This document shows positions 10,671-18,571 of a DNA stretch of 64,000 nucleotides, piece after piece (positions within the stretch are counted from its first letter, which is position 1; the number at the start of each line of letters is the position of its first letter). The notes under the pieces were generated by a model, which saw only the letters and a list, made by a program, of their open reading frames with translations, was not told the DNA's origin and ran no database searches. The stretch comes from Terrabacter sp. Root85. Its GTDB lineage: Bacteria; Actinomycetota; Actinomycetes; Actinomycetales; Dermatophilaceae. The DNA is taken from NCBI RefSeq assembly GCF_001429185.1, contig NZ_LMIW01000001.1, positions 968 to 64,967 on the forward strand, read 5' to 3'. The position numbers were made by a program, and so were the translations under genes.

Positions 10671-11411
10671 TCAGGTGTCAGCCGCGACGACCTCGACCTC
10701 GAAGCCCTCGCCGCTCTCGAGGTAGGCGGCGTAGTGCTGCGGGCCACCGGCATACGGGTGGGTGTCGGCGAACATCAGCGTCCAGCCGCCCTCGCCGCAG
10801 GCGTCGACGAGCGCGTCGACCTCGGCGCGCGAACCGCCATGGAAGGCAAGGTGGTTCAGGCCCGCGCGGGTGCGCTCATGGCGTCCGGCGACGACGTCGG
10901 GCCCGGCCTCGACGACGACGTAGAGCGAGCCGAGCTCCCACGCCTGTCCGTGCCCCCAGTCGTCACCGAGGTGGTAGCCGAGTCGTCCGAGCAGCCAGCC
11001 CCACTCGCGCGTGGCAGCGGTGATGTCGTCGACCCAGATCTCGATGTGGTGCAGGCCGCCGCGCGGCACCGCTCCCCCGGCGGCACCGGACGCCGCCGGC
11101 GCTCCGCCGAAGTCCCAGCGCGCGCGGCCCATGTCGGCGCGGCCACCCTCGACGAGCCCGCCCACCATGGGCGTCCCCTCGGCCCGCCAGTGCTCGAGGG
11201 CCTCGTCGTCGAGCCCCTGCGGCGGCCGACCGTCGGAGCGGATGACCCGCCACCACGGCAGGTCGGACCCGTAGCGGCTCATCACGGTGCCGACCGTGCG
11301 CGGACCCATGCCGCCGAGACGCTTGGCGATGTCGCCGTAGGCGAGCACCCGCCCCTCGGGGATGGTCGCGACGAGGTCGAGCACGCGCTCGGCGAGGTCC
11401 TCCAGCGGCAC
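10671..11411 (-). CDS. Alkyltransferase-like protein fused to a glyoxalase/VOC domain
   Basis: The 246-residue product has two domains. Residues 1-100 are an alkyltransferase-like (ATL) domain of the MGMT fold: the active-site PCHRVI of true alkyltransferases is replaced by PWWRVI (Trp54 for Cys), the hallmark of ATL proteins that bind O6-alkylguanine and hand it to nucleotide excision repair. Residues 118-246 read as a vicinal-oxygen-chelate domain (GLHHIEIWVDD, later LNHLAFHG and FEVEVV). The GTG start has GAGGAC just upstream and lies 10 bp after moeZ, so it is in an operon with it. Mycobacterial homologues are, as I recall, the ATL domain alone. Confidence 0.85.
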   Translation of the reverse strand: MPLEDLAERVLDLVATIPEGRVLAYGDIAKRLGGMGPRTVGTVMSRYGSDLPWWRVIRSDGRPPQGLDDEALEHWRAEGTPMVGGLVEGGRADMGRARWDFGGAPAASGAAGGAVPRGGLHHIEIWVDDITAATREWGWLLGRLGYHLGDDWGHGQAWELGSLYVVVEAGPDVVAGRHERTRAGLNHLAFHGGSRAEVDALVDACGEGGWTLMFADTHPYAGGPQHYAAYLESGEGFEVEVVAADT

Positions 11412-11421
11412 GGGCGTCCTC

Positions 11422-12600
11422 TCAGTACTCGGGTTGGCTCGGGTCGATCTCCCGGAGGTAGGCGAGTATGCCGCCCTCGACGTTCGCGACGTCCGTGAGC
11501 CCCGCGCGGAGCGCGAGCCGCGTCGCCTCGGCCGATCGGCCACCCACCTTGCAGTGGATGAGCACCCTTCTGTCCGTGGGCAGCTCGTCGAACGCCTCCC
11601 CGGACCGGAAGCGGTCGAGGTGGATCGCGACGGCGCCGGGGATCGAGGCGATGGCCCGCTCCTCGTCACCGCGCACGTCGACGAGCAGGGGCGGCTCGTC
11701 GGCGGCGAGCTCGCCCACCATGTCGTGGACGGTGACCGTCGGCAGGTCGCCCTCGTCGTGGGCGGCGGCACCGGGCACGCCGCAGAACTCGACGTAGTCG
11801 ATGAGCTCGGTGACGGTCGGCTCGTCGCCGCAGACCGGGCACTCGGGGTCGGCCCGGACCGTCAGGGTGTCCCAGGTCTGGCGCAGCGCGTCGTGGACCA
11901 CGAGCCGGCCGACGAGCGGCTCGCCGATGCCGAGCAGGAGCTTGATCGCCTCGGTCGACTGGATCGACCCGATGGCGGCGCACAGGACCCCGAGCACGCC
12001 GCCCTCGGCGCAGCTCGGCACCGAGCCGGGTGGCGGCGGGTCGGGGAAGACGCAGCGGTAGCACGGCCCCTGACCGGCCCACCACACCGAGACCTGGCCA
12101 TCGAAACGGAGGATCGAGCCCCACACGTGCGGCTTGCCGAGCATGACGCAGGCGTCGTTGACGAGGTAGCGGGTCGGGAAGTTGTCGGTGCCGTCGACGA
12201 CGAGGTCGTAGTCGCCGATGATCCCCAGGGCGTTGGCCGAGTCGAGCGCGACGTCGTGTCGGACCACCTCGACGTGCGGGTTGACGCGGTGGACGGCGGC
12301 CTCCGCGGACTCGGTCTTGAGTCGACCGATGTCGGCGTCCGAGTGGATGACCTGGCGGTGGAGGTTCGTGAGGTCCACGACGTCGGCGTCGACGACCCCG
12401 ATCGTGCCGACCCCCGCGGCGGCGAGGTAGAGCAGCGCGGGCGACCCGAGACCACCGGCACCGACGACGAGCACCCGGGCGGCCGCCAGGCGCTCCTGTC
12501 CGTCCCGGCCCACGTCGGGCAGCAGCACGTGGCGGGCGTACCTCGTCGTCTCGGCCTTGCTGAGCGCCCGACCCGTCTTGACCAGCGGATCCGTCGACAT
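11422..12600 (-). CDS. moeZ: MoeZ: adenylyltransferase/sulfurtransferase
   Basis: A 392-residue fusion of a ThiF/MoeB-type E1-like domain with a C-terminal rhodanese. It adenylates the C-terminal Gly of sulfur carriers (MoaD, CysO and similar) and loads sulfur for molybdopterin and other sulfur-dependent pathways. Visible are the ATP loop GAGGLGSP, two zinc CxxC pairs (CYRC, CPVC), a conserved Cys in SCAEGGVLG and the rhodanese active-site IHCKVGGRS. The ATG at 12598-12600 follows a weak GGTGAG site that overlaps a palindrome shared with the divergent TetR gene. The molybdoenzyme at 49972 is one possible user of its product. Confidence 0.95.
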   Translation of the reverse strand: MSTDPLVKTGRALSKAETTRYARHVLLPDVGRDGQERLAAARVLVVGAGGLGSPALLYLAAAGVGTIGVVDADVVDLTNLHRQVIHSDADIGRLKTESAEAAVHRVNPHVEVVRHDVALDSANALGIIGDYDLVVDGTDNFPTRYLVNDACVMLGKPHVWGSILRFDGQVSVWWAGQGPCYRCVFPDPPPPGSVPSCAEGGVLGVLCAAIGSIQSTEAIKLLLGIGEPLVGRLVVHDALRQTWDTLTVRADPECPVCGDEPTVTELIDYVEFCGVPGAAAHDEGDLPTVTVHDMVGELAADEPPLLVDVRGDEERAIASIPGAVAIHLDRFRSGEAFDELPTDRRVLIHCKVGGRSAEATRLALRAGLTDVANVEGGILAYLREIDPSQPEY

Positions 12601-12603
12601 GCC

Positions 12604-12629
12604 CTCACCGTACTGCTCGGTATGGTGAG
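12604..12629. promoter_or_regulatory. Candidate TetR operator between moeZ and the tetR-type gene
   Basis: CTCACCGTAC (12604-12613) and GTATGGTGAG (12620-12629) form a 10-bp inverted repeat with one mismatch and a 6-bp centre. It sits between the divergent moeZ and TetR genes, overlaps the moeZ ribosome-binding site and contains a TATGGT that could serve as a -10 box. The placement suggests autoregulation by the TetR protein. Confidence 0.5.
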
Positions 12630-12702
12630 ACGGACACGGTCGTCTGCGGGGGCGGACGCCGAGGACCGACGAGCAACGCGCCCACACCCGAAGAGGATCC
12701 GC

Positions 12703-13395
12703 ATGGCAGACGAGACCACCCCGCCGGGCCGCGGCCAGCGGCTGCCCCGATCGGAGCGGCGCGCCCAGCTGCTCGACGCCGCTCTCGGCGTCTTCGTCGA
12801 GAACGGCTACCACGCTGCCGCGATGGACGACATCGCCGCGCGGGCCGGGGTGTCCAAGCCGGTGCTCTACCAGCACTTCCCCGGCAAGCTCGAGCTCTAC
12901 CTCGCGCTCATCGACCAGCACACCGGCGAGCTCGAGCAGCTCGTTCGCGACGCCCTGGCCCTGTCGGACAACAAGGCCCGCATCAACACGATGACGCGCG
13001 CCTACTTCGACTTCGTCGGCCAGGAGGGCGCGGCGTTCCGGCTCATCTTCGAGTCCGACCTCGCCAACGAGCCCGAGGTGCGCCGCCGTCTCGACCAGAT
13101 CGACCTCACGTGCGCCGAGGCGATGGCCGAGATCATCCGCAGCGAGACCTCGATGGACCAGGAGGAGGCCGTCCTCGTCGGCGTGGCCTTCGTCGGCCTG
13201 GCGCAGACGTCGGCCCGCCACTGGCTGACCCACGAGGCGACGCTCTCCAAGGAGACGGCCGTGCGCCTCACCGCTGCGCTCATCCGCCGCGGCTTCGGTG
13301 CGTTCCCGGTCGTCGGACGGGGCGACGGCCGCGGCGACGAGGGCGACAGGCCCGGCGGCGCGGCCAGGGAATCGGTCGGCACGCCGGCTCGTTAA
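12703..13395 (+). CDS. TetR/AcrR-family transcriptional regulator
   Basis: A 230-residue regulator with the classic N-terminal helix-turn-helix (residues about 17-63: RRAQLLDAALGVF, MDDIAARAGVSKPVLYQHF). The helical ligand domain follows, and a Gly/Arg/Asp-rich C-terminal tail looks disordered. The ATG follows AGAGGA. It is divergent from moeZ across 102 bp that hold a good palindrome. It is followed 56 bp later by a DUF3107 gene, the same pairing as Rv3208-Rv3208A in M. tuberculosis (from memory). Ligand and targets are unknown. Confidence 0.92.
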   Translation: MADETTPPGRGQRLPRSERRAQLLDAALGVFVENGYHAAAMDDIAARAGVSKPVLYQHFPGKLELYLALIDQHTGELEQLVRDALALSDNKARINTMTRAYFDFVGQEGAAFRLIFESDLANEPEVRRRLDQIDLTCAEAMAEIIRSETSMDQEEAVLVGVAFVGLAQTSARHWLTHEATLSKETAVRLTAALIRRGFGAFPVVGRGDGRGDEGDRPGGAARESVGTPAR

Positions 13396-13451
13396 GGTGA
13401 CGACAGGACGCGGTCGACCGCGTCCACCAGAACTGAGAAAGCAGGTTTGAC

Positions 13452-13673
13452 GTGGAGGTCCGCATCGGCGTGCAGAACGTGGCACGCGAGATCACCTTCG
13501 AGACGACCCAGAGCAGCGACGAGATCTTCGCCGCCGTCAAGGCGTCGCTCGGCTCCGAGGCCCTCGAGCTGACCGACGACAAGGGCGGTCGCATCATGGT
13601 CCCGTCCGCCTCGATCGGCTACGTGACGACGGGTGCCGAGCGCAAGTCGGGCGTCGGCTTCGGCGCTCATTGA
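13452..13673 (+). CDS. DUF3107 small conserved protein
   Basis: A 73-residue actinobacterial protein beginning MEVRIGVQNVAREITFET, with the DUF3107 pattern of an alternating strand-helix-strand fold (ALELTDDKGGRIMVPSASIGYV). Its function is not known; it is a near-universal neighbour of this TetR gene in actinobacteria. The GTG start at 13452 lies 56 bp after the TetR stop, probably in the same transcript. A perfect-stem terminator follows about 100 bp downstream. Confidence 0.9.
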   Translation: MEVRIGVQNVAREITFETTQSSDEIFAAVKASLGSEALELTDDKGGRIMVPSASIGYVTTGAERKSGVGFGAH

Positions 13674-13771
13674 ACGCGTCCGAGGAGCACGACCCCGCCG
13701 ACATTCCCGATACCGGCCACGGCGACCGCCGCGACCCGCCGGAGGACCACAGCCCGAGGACGGGCCGTCCA

Positions 13772-13820
13772 GGCATGACGAAGGCCGCCAACCACCACGG
13801 TCGGCGGCCTTCGTCATGCC
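13772..13820 (+). terminator. Perfect 18-bp stem terminator
   Basis: An 18-base arm at 13772-13789 (GGCATGACGAAGGCCGCC) is exactly complementary to 13803-13820 around a 13-nt loop. It ends the TetR-DUF3107 transcript. No U-tract follows. Confidence 0.8.
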
Positions 13821-13956
13821 CGCCGAGCCGGCGTCCCGACACGTCCTCCGTCGGGGTGTGGCCCGGAGCGACCATGCGGGTACAAGGTGGAGGAACGAGC
13901 CGGGATCGCCGGGTCGTCGCCGCCCGTCCTGCGGGCTCGAAGGAGGAAGCGTAGAC

Positions 13957-14229
13957 ATGATCGGAACCATCCTTGCCGCCCTCGTCGCGGGTGCGATCGT
14001 GGGACCGCTCGCCCGGCTGGTGCTCCCCGGGAAGCAGGACATGAGTGTCCTGCTCACCGTCATCCTCGGTGCCATCGGCTCCCTGATCGGCGCGTTCATC
14101 TACTACAAGGCCACCGGTGTCAACGACACCAAGGGGATCGACTGGATCTCCGGCCTGATCGGCGTCGTCGTCGCAGCCGCGCTCATCGTCGGCTACGGCA
14201 TGATCACCGGCAACCGCCAGACGCGCTGA
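13957..14229 (+). CDS. GlsB/YeaQ/YmgE-family membrane protein, copy 1
   Basis: A 90-residue transglycosylase-associated-type membrane protein with three hydrophobic segments (residues 3-22, 30-50, 62-82) and the family motif RLVLPGKQ after the first. Family members are small stress-linked inner-membrane proteins without an assigned reaction. The ATG has an AGGAGG site 11 bases upstream. A second copy with the same MIGTI start lies 192 bp downstream, so this is a tandem duplication that has diverged. Confidence 0.88.
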   Translation: MIGTILAALVAGAIVGPLARLVLPGKQDMSVLLTVILGAIGSLIGAFIYYKATGVNDTKGIDWISGLIGVVVAAALIVGYGMITGNRQTR

Positions 14230-14421
14230 TGCTTTCGGACGGGCTCCCGACCCGGGTCGCTCGTCCCCTTCGTCCCCTCGCGGGCGAATCCCCGTGGAAT
14301 TGGCAGGCGCCACATCCACCACACCAGCCCCACGCGATGGGACATTGATCTCGTCGCATGTGTTGTCCGCACCCCTCGCGGACCAAGCGGTCGCCCCTGT
14401 GGCGGCCAGAAGGAGCGTCAC

Positions 14422-14685
14422 ATGATCGGAACAATCATCGGGGCCATCATCGTCGGTGCCATCATCGGTGCACTCGGCCGTCTGATCCTCCCCGGCAAGC
14501 AGAACATCTCGCTCGTCGTGACGATCCTCATCGGCATCGTCGCCAACGTCCTCGTGACGTTCGTCGTGCGCCAGCTCGGCTACTCCAACAACTCAGGCAT
14601 CGCGTGGATCCCGCTGATCCTCGGCGCCATCGTGGCGGCGATCATCATCGTTCTCTACGGCCGCATGAGCCACAAGTCGGTCTGA
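14422..14685 (+). CDS. GlsB/YeaQ/YmgE-family membrane protein, copy 2
   Basis: An 87-residue paralogue of the preceding gene: the same MIGTI start, the same RLILPGKQ motif after transmembrane segment 1, and three hydrophobic segments in all. The ATG follows GAAGGAG at ideal distance. It has its own 192-bp upstream region, so it may be expressed separately. A 17-bp perfect-stem terminator follows immediately. Confidence 0.88.
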   Translation: MIGTIIGAIIVGAIIGALGRLILPGKQNISLVVTILIGIVANVLVTFVVRQLGYSNNSGIAWIPLILGAIVAAIIIVLYGRMSHKSV

Positions 14686-14697
14686 CCGACCGCACGA

Positions 14698-14733
14698 CCG
14701 AAGGGCCCGACCGCACGCGGTCGGGCCCTTCGG
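14698..14733. terminator. Perfect 17-bp stem, bidirectional terminator
   Basis: CCGAAGGGCCCGACCGC at 14698-14714 is exactly complementary to 14717-14733. It lies between the convergent GlsB copy 2 and the ferritin-like gene and can serve both. Confidence 0.8.
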
Positions 14734-14751
14734 CATGTCCGCCCACCGCGT

Positions 14752-14820
14752 GGCGTATGCCGTGTCGCCCGGTCCGAGGGACCGCGGCCTCCGTCGGTGG
14801 CCGGGAGGGCGGCATACGCC
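14752..14820. repeat. Inverted pair of GGCGTATGCC
   Basis: GGCGTATGCC at 14752-14761 and its exact reverse complement GGCATACGCC at 14811-14820 flank 49 bp of intergenic DNA between convergent genes. This repeats the arrangement next to katG at 6872-7014. Confidence 0.65.
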
Positions 14821-14823
14821 CCC

Positions 14824-15552
14824 TCAGGCCGACAGGCCGAGGCGCTCCATCCGGCGGGAGTGCTCGTCGGTGAGACGGGCGAACATGCGGCCGAGCTCGG
14901 CCAGGTCGGCCCCGGCGCGCCCGGGGGCCCCGACGAGGATGCTGGCCAGCGCGTCCCGCTCGACGCCGACGCGCTGGGCCTGGGTGATGGCCTCGCCGAC
15001 GAGACGACGGCCCCAGAGCGCGAGCCGGCCCGCGAGGCGCGGGTCGGCGGCGATGGCCTCGCGGACGACGGTGACCGCGAAGTCGGCCTGACCGGTGTCC
15101 TCGAGGACGCTGACGACGAGCGCGCGCGTGTCCTCGTCGACGTAGCGCGAGATCTCGCGGTAGAAGTCCTGGGCGATGCCCTCGCCGACATAGGCCTTGA
15201 CGAGTCCCTCGAGGAAGTCGGAGGCTGCCGTGCGCTCGTGGAAGGCGTCGACCGCCGGCACGAACGGCTCCATGGCCGACTCCGGCTCGACGCCGAGGGA
15301 CTGGAGGCGCTCGGTGAGCACCGAGTAGTTCTTCAGCTCGTGGGCGGCGAGGACGGCGAGCGCCGACTTGTGATGCAACGTGGGCGCGAGATCGGCGTCC
15401 TTGGCCAGCTGGCTGAAGGCACGCAGCTCGCCGTACGCGAGCGCACCGAGCAGGTCCGTGACGGCGGCGAGGTAGCCGGGCTCGTCGGTGCTCTCCTCGC
15501 GGCTCCCATGGTCCGTGTCGACCTGGGGTCCGGGCGTCGCGTCGTCGCTCAT
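14824..15552 (-). CDS. Ferritin-like fold-containing protein (Rv3210c-type)
   Basis: A 242-residue, largely helical protein with a four-helix ferritin-like core. Acidic and His positions spaced as in diiron proteins are visible (GELRAFSQLAKDA, AAHELKNYSVL, YVGEGIAQDFYREIS). It belongs to the actinobacterial family that neighbours the DEAD-box helicase gene, as Rv3210c does in M. tuberculosis (recalled). Its reaction is unknown. It is divergent from the helicase across 244 bp. The N-terminal 25 residues are polar and probably disordered. Confidence 0.8.
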   Translation of the reverse strand: MSDDATPGPQVDTDHGSREESTDEPGYLAAVTDLLGALAYGELRAFSQLAKDADLAPTLHHKSALAVLAAHELKNYSVLTERLQSLGVEPESAMEPFVPAVDAFHERTAASDFLEGLVKAYVGEGIAQDFYREISRYVDEDTRALVVSVLEDTGQADFAVTVVREAIAADPRLAGRLALWGRRLVGEAITQAQRVGVERDALASILVGAPGRAGADLAELGRMFARLTDEHSRRMERLGLSA

Positions 15553-15796
15553 GCGCCCAATCTAGTGAAGGAGTTCGGGCGTTCTGCCCGCATGCCGGTA
15601 GACTGGGCTTGACAACTCGGTGCCCGGTCGGCCCGATGGTTTGCCCAGATGGTGCTCGCGGAGTCCCCGCGCACCGGTGGAGCCCGCACCGCGTCCAAGC
15701 AGTGCGAGAGCCACCCACCGTCCCTGACAGTCTCCGATCGGCCCGTCACGCGCCACTGAGCTCCCGCACCGTCGGGGTGCTCGTGCCGATCGAGAG
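15553..15796 (+). promoter_or_regulatory. Divergent promoter region and long leader of the RNA helicase gene
   Basis: This 244-bp region has TAGACT at 15599-15604 that could be a -10 box, and TTGACA at 15609-15614 that could be a -35 for a second start. Either would give the helicase mRNA a structured leader of 150-190 nt, as often seen for DEAD-box RNA helicases. No small ORF with a good ribosome-binding site was seen. Confidence 0.3.
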
Positions 15797-17686
15797 ATGC
15801 CCATGACCCAGCCCCACGAGACCCCCGCCGACGCGGGGGTCGCCACGGACGCGCCCGAGCCCACCGTCGCCGAGACGGTCGCGGACACGGCTCCCGAGGC
15901 CCCCACCGAGTCGGCCGAGCCGCTCACCCCCGCGGCCGAGGAGCCGGTCGCCCCCGAACTGACCTTCGCCGACTTCGACGTCCACCCCGACATCGTCGCC
16001 TCGCTCGCCGAGCACGGGATCGTCCACCCCTTCCCCATCCAGGCGATGACGCTGCCGGTCGCCCTCGGTGGCCACGACATCATCGGCCAGGCCAAGACCG
16101 GCACCGGCAAGACCCTCGGGTTCGGCGTGCCGATCCTCAACCGCGTCCTCGCCCCCGGCGACGCCGGCTTCGACGAGCAGGCCCGTCCGGGCAAGCCGCA
16201 GGCCCTCGCCGTCGCCCCGACGCGCGAGCTCGCCGTCCAGGTCGCGAGCGATCTCGAGCGGGCGGGCCGCAAGCGCGGCGTCCGCGTCCTCACCGTCTAC
16301 GGCGGCCGCGCCTACGAGCCGCAGATCGAGGCCCTCAAGAAGGGCGTCGAGGTCGTCGTCGGCACGCCCGGCCGCCTCATCGACCTGGCCAAGCAGGGTC
16401 ACCTCGACCTGTCGCAGGCGCGCACCGTCGTGCTCGACGAGGCCGACGAGATGCTCGACCTCGGCTTCCTGCCGGACGTCGAGACCCTCATGTCGCTGAC
16501 GCCGGCCTCGCGCCAGACGATGCTCTTCTCCGCGACGATGCCGGGAGCCATCGTGGCCCTCGCCCGTCGCTACATGTCCCAGCCGACGCACATCCGCGCG
16601 ATGGGCGACGAGAACGAGAACGCCCACACGGTCAAGGCCGTCGAGCAGTTCGTCTACCGTGCGCACGCCATGGACAAGGTCGAGATGCTCTCGCGCATGC
16701 TCCAGGCCAACGGCCGAGGGCTGACGATCATCTTCAGCCGGACCAAGCGCACCGCCGCCAAGGTGTCCGACGAGCTCGTCGAGCGTGGCTTCGCGGCTGC
16801 CGCGATCCACGGTGACCTCGGGCAGGGTGCCCGCGAGCAGGCGCTGCGCGCCTTCCGCAACGGCAAGGTCGACATCCTCGTCGCCACCGACGTAGCGGCC
16901 CGCGGCATCGACGTCGAGAACGTCACGCACGTCATCAACTACCAGTGCCCCGAGGACGAGAAGACCTACCTGCACCGCATCGGCCGCACGGCCCGCGCCG
17001 GCAACACCGGTGTCGCGGTGACCTTCGTCGACTGGGACGACCTGCACCGCTGGGCGCTCATCAACAAGACGCTCGACCTCGGCATCCCCGAGCCGCAGGA
17101 GACCTACTCGAGCTCCGACCACCTCTACAGCGACCTCGACATCCCCACCGACGCCAAGGGCCGCCTGCGTCGCTCGCAGCAGAAGCTCGCGGGCCTCGGT
17201 GCCGAGGAGATCGAGGACCTCGGTGAGACGGGCAAGCGCCACGGCAAGTCCGGCGCGGGCGCCGGAGCCGGTCGCGGCGACCGTGACCGGGGTGAGCGCG
17301 GTGACCGCGGTGACCGTGGCGGCGACCGTGGGCGCTCGCGCTCCGACCGCGGCCGCGGAGACGCCGAGGCGAACGGCTCGTCCGGCTCGGCAGGCTCGTC
17401 CGACTCGTCCGACGCCGGTGAGACGCCGGCCGCCGAGGGTGGCGAGAGCCGCCCCCGCCGCAGCCGCAACCGCCGTCGCACCCGTGGCGCCGGCGCTGCA
17501 GCCGCCGGTGCCGCAGGCGAGGCCGGTGGCTCCGAGTCGTCGGCTCCTGCCGGCAACGGCCCCGACGGTGGGTCCGACGCCGCCGAGGGTGGGTCGCGTC
17601 CGCCGCGCCGTCGCCGTCGTGGCGGTGCCGGCCGCGGTGGTGCGGGTCACGGCGAGTCCGAGCCCGCGACAGCCGCTGCCGAGTGA
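15797..17686 (+). CDS. DEAD-box RNA helicase with Arg/Gly-rich tail
   Basis: The 629-residue RNA helicase remodels RNA during ribosome assembly, decay or cold adaptation. All core motifs are present: Q motif FPIQ, AKTGTGKT, PTRELA, TPGR, DEADEM, SAT, the second RecA domain with HGDLGQGAREQ, ATDVAARGID and HRIGRTARAG. An acidic, Ala/Pro-rich leader of about 55 residues precedes the core. The last 170 residues are a low-complexity GDRG/RRR tail that should bind RNA. Two ATGs (15797 and 15803) are possible; the second has a better-spaced GAGAG. The place next to the ferritin-like gene matches Rv3211 (rhlE) of M. tuberculosis. Confidence 0.95.
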   Translation: MPMTQPHETPADAGVATDAPEPTVAETVADTAPEAPTESAEPLTPAAEEPVAPELTFADFDVHPDIVASLAEHGIVHPFPIQAMTLPVALGGHDIIGQAKTGTGKTLGFGVPILNRVLAPGDAGFDEQARPGKPQALAVAPTRELAVQVASDLERAGRKRGVRVLTVYGGRAYEPQIEALKKGVEVVVGTPGRLIDLAKQGHLDLSQARTVVLDEADEMLDLGFLPDVETLMSLTPASRQTMLFSATMPGAIVALARRYMSQPTHIRAMGDENENAHTVKAVEQFVYRAHAMDKVEMLSRMLQANGRGLTIIFSRTKRTAAKVSDELVERGFAAAAIHGDLGQGAREQALRAFRNGKVDILVATDVAARGIDVENVTHVINYQCPEDEKTYLHRIGRTARAGNTGVAVTFVDWDDLHRWALINKTLDLGIPEPQETYSSSDHLYSDLDIPTDAKGRLRRSQQKLAGLGAEEIEDLGETGKRHGKSGAGAGAGRGDRDRGERGDRGDRGGDRGRSRSDRGRGDAEANGSSGSAGSSDSSDAGETPAAEGGESRPRRSRNRRRTRGAGAAAAGAAGEAGGSESSAPAGNGPDGGSDAAEGGSRPPRRRRRGGAGRGGAGHGESEPATAAAE

Positions 17687-17735
17687 CGGCGCGACGTCGA
17701 GCCACATCGGCTGACGTCGCATCCAGCACGTGAGA

Positions 17736-17773
17736 GGCCCGGGCCGACACCACACGGTGTCCGCCCGGGCCTT
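17736..17773 (+). terminator. Terminator after the RNA helicase gene
   Basis: AGGCCCGGGC at 17736-17745 pairs with GCCCGGGCCT at 17764-17773, with an inner GACACC/GGTGTC extension. It lies about 50 bp past the helicase stop. Confidence 0.75.
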
Positions 17774-17890
17774 CGCACACCCATGTGGCCGCCCGCACAC
17801 CCGGTCGGGTCCACGCTGCGGTCAGCCCGGGTTGGCGTCGTGACGGGCTCCTACGCTGGGGCGAGACGCCGGCACCGAGGAGGCCCACCC

Positions 17891-18463
17891 ATGAAGCTGC
17901 ACGATCGGATCGACGAGCGCCTGCGCGCCTTCATCGAGGCGCAGCACCTCTTCTTCGTCGCGACGGCGCCGCTCGCCTCCGACGGACACGTCAACCTCTC
18001 CCCCAAGGGCCTCGACGGCACCTTCGCGGTGCTCGGCGAGCACGAGGTCGCCTACCTCGACCTCACGGGCAGCGGCTCCGAGACCGTGGCCCACCTGCGC
18101 GAGAACGGTCGCATCACCGTCATGTTCTGCGCGTTCGAGGGGCCGCCGAACATCGTGCGGCTGCACGGGACCGGTCGCTACGTGGCGCTCGGTCACAGCG
18201 AGTTCGACTCGTACCGTGGACTCTTCGCCGAACACCCCGGTGCCCGGGGAGTCGTCGTTATCGACGTCGAACGCGTCTCAGACTCGTGCGGCTATGCCGT
18301 GCCGTTCATGAGCCACGAGAGCGACCGGGACCTACTGACCCGGTGGGCGGGCAACCGGGGTGACGAGGGCCTGGCGACCTACCGTGCGACGAAGAACGCC
18401 ACCTCCATCGACGGCCTCCCCGCCCTCGACCCGACGGCCACACCATCAGCCGCAGCCGACTGA
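17891..18463 (+). CDS. Pyridoxamine 5'-phosphate oxidase-family protein
   Basis: A 190-residue split-barrel flavin-binding protein. The start (FFVATAPLASDGHVNLSPKGLDGTF) and the VAYLDLTGSGSETVAHLREN segment match PPOX-fold proteins of the general stress/FMN-binding group rather than true PdxH. The substrate is unknown. The ATG has AGGAGG nine bases upstream. The gene is alone between two terminators, so it is probably monocistronic. Confidence 0.85.
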   Translation: MKLHDRIDERLRAFIEAQHLFFVATAPLASDGHVNLSPKGLDGTFAVLGEHEVAYLDLTGSGSETVAHLRENGRITVMFCAFEGPPNIVRLHGTGRYVALGHSEFDSYRGLFAEHPGARGVVVIDVERVSDSCGYAVPFMSHESDRDLLTRWAGNRGDEGLATYRATKNATSIDGLPALDPTATPSAAAD

Positions 18464-18509
18464 CGTCGCCACCCACGCCTCGAAGGGGCAGGTGACTCCG
18501 GGAACGCGG

Positions 18510-18538
18510 ACGGCCGGGCCCTCGTGGGACCCGGCCGT
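18510..18538. terminator. Bidirectional terminator between convergent genes
   Basis: ACGGCCGGGCCC and GGGACCCGGCCGT form a stem across 18510-18538 between the PPOX-family gene and the convergent alcohol dehydrogenase. Confidence 0.65.
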
Positions 18539-18571
18539 ACGGCCTACGCCCTCGGTGGGGCGACGGTTGGA

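Noticed and set aside
15553-15796. Riboswitch or small RNA in the leader of the RNA helicase gene
   Set aside because: No recognisable aptamer motif; only a leader with possible promoter boxes can be claimed.
17277-17345. Short GGTGACCGC-like tandem repeats that could be mistaken for a repeat array
   Set aside because: They are codons of the GDRG-rich tail of the RNA helicase, without spacers; not a CRISPR array.
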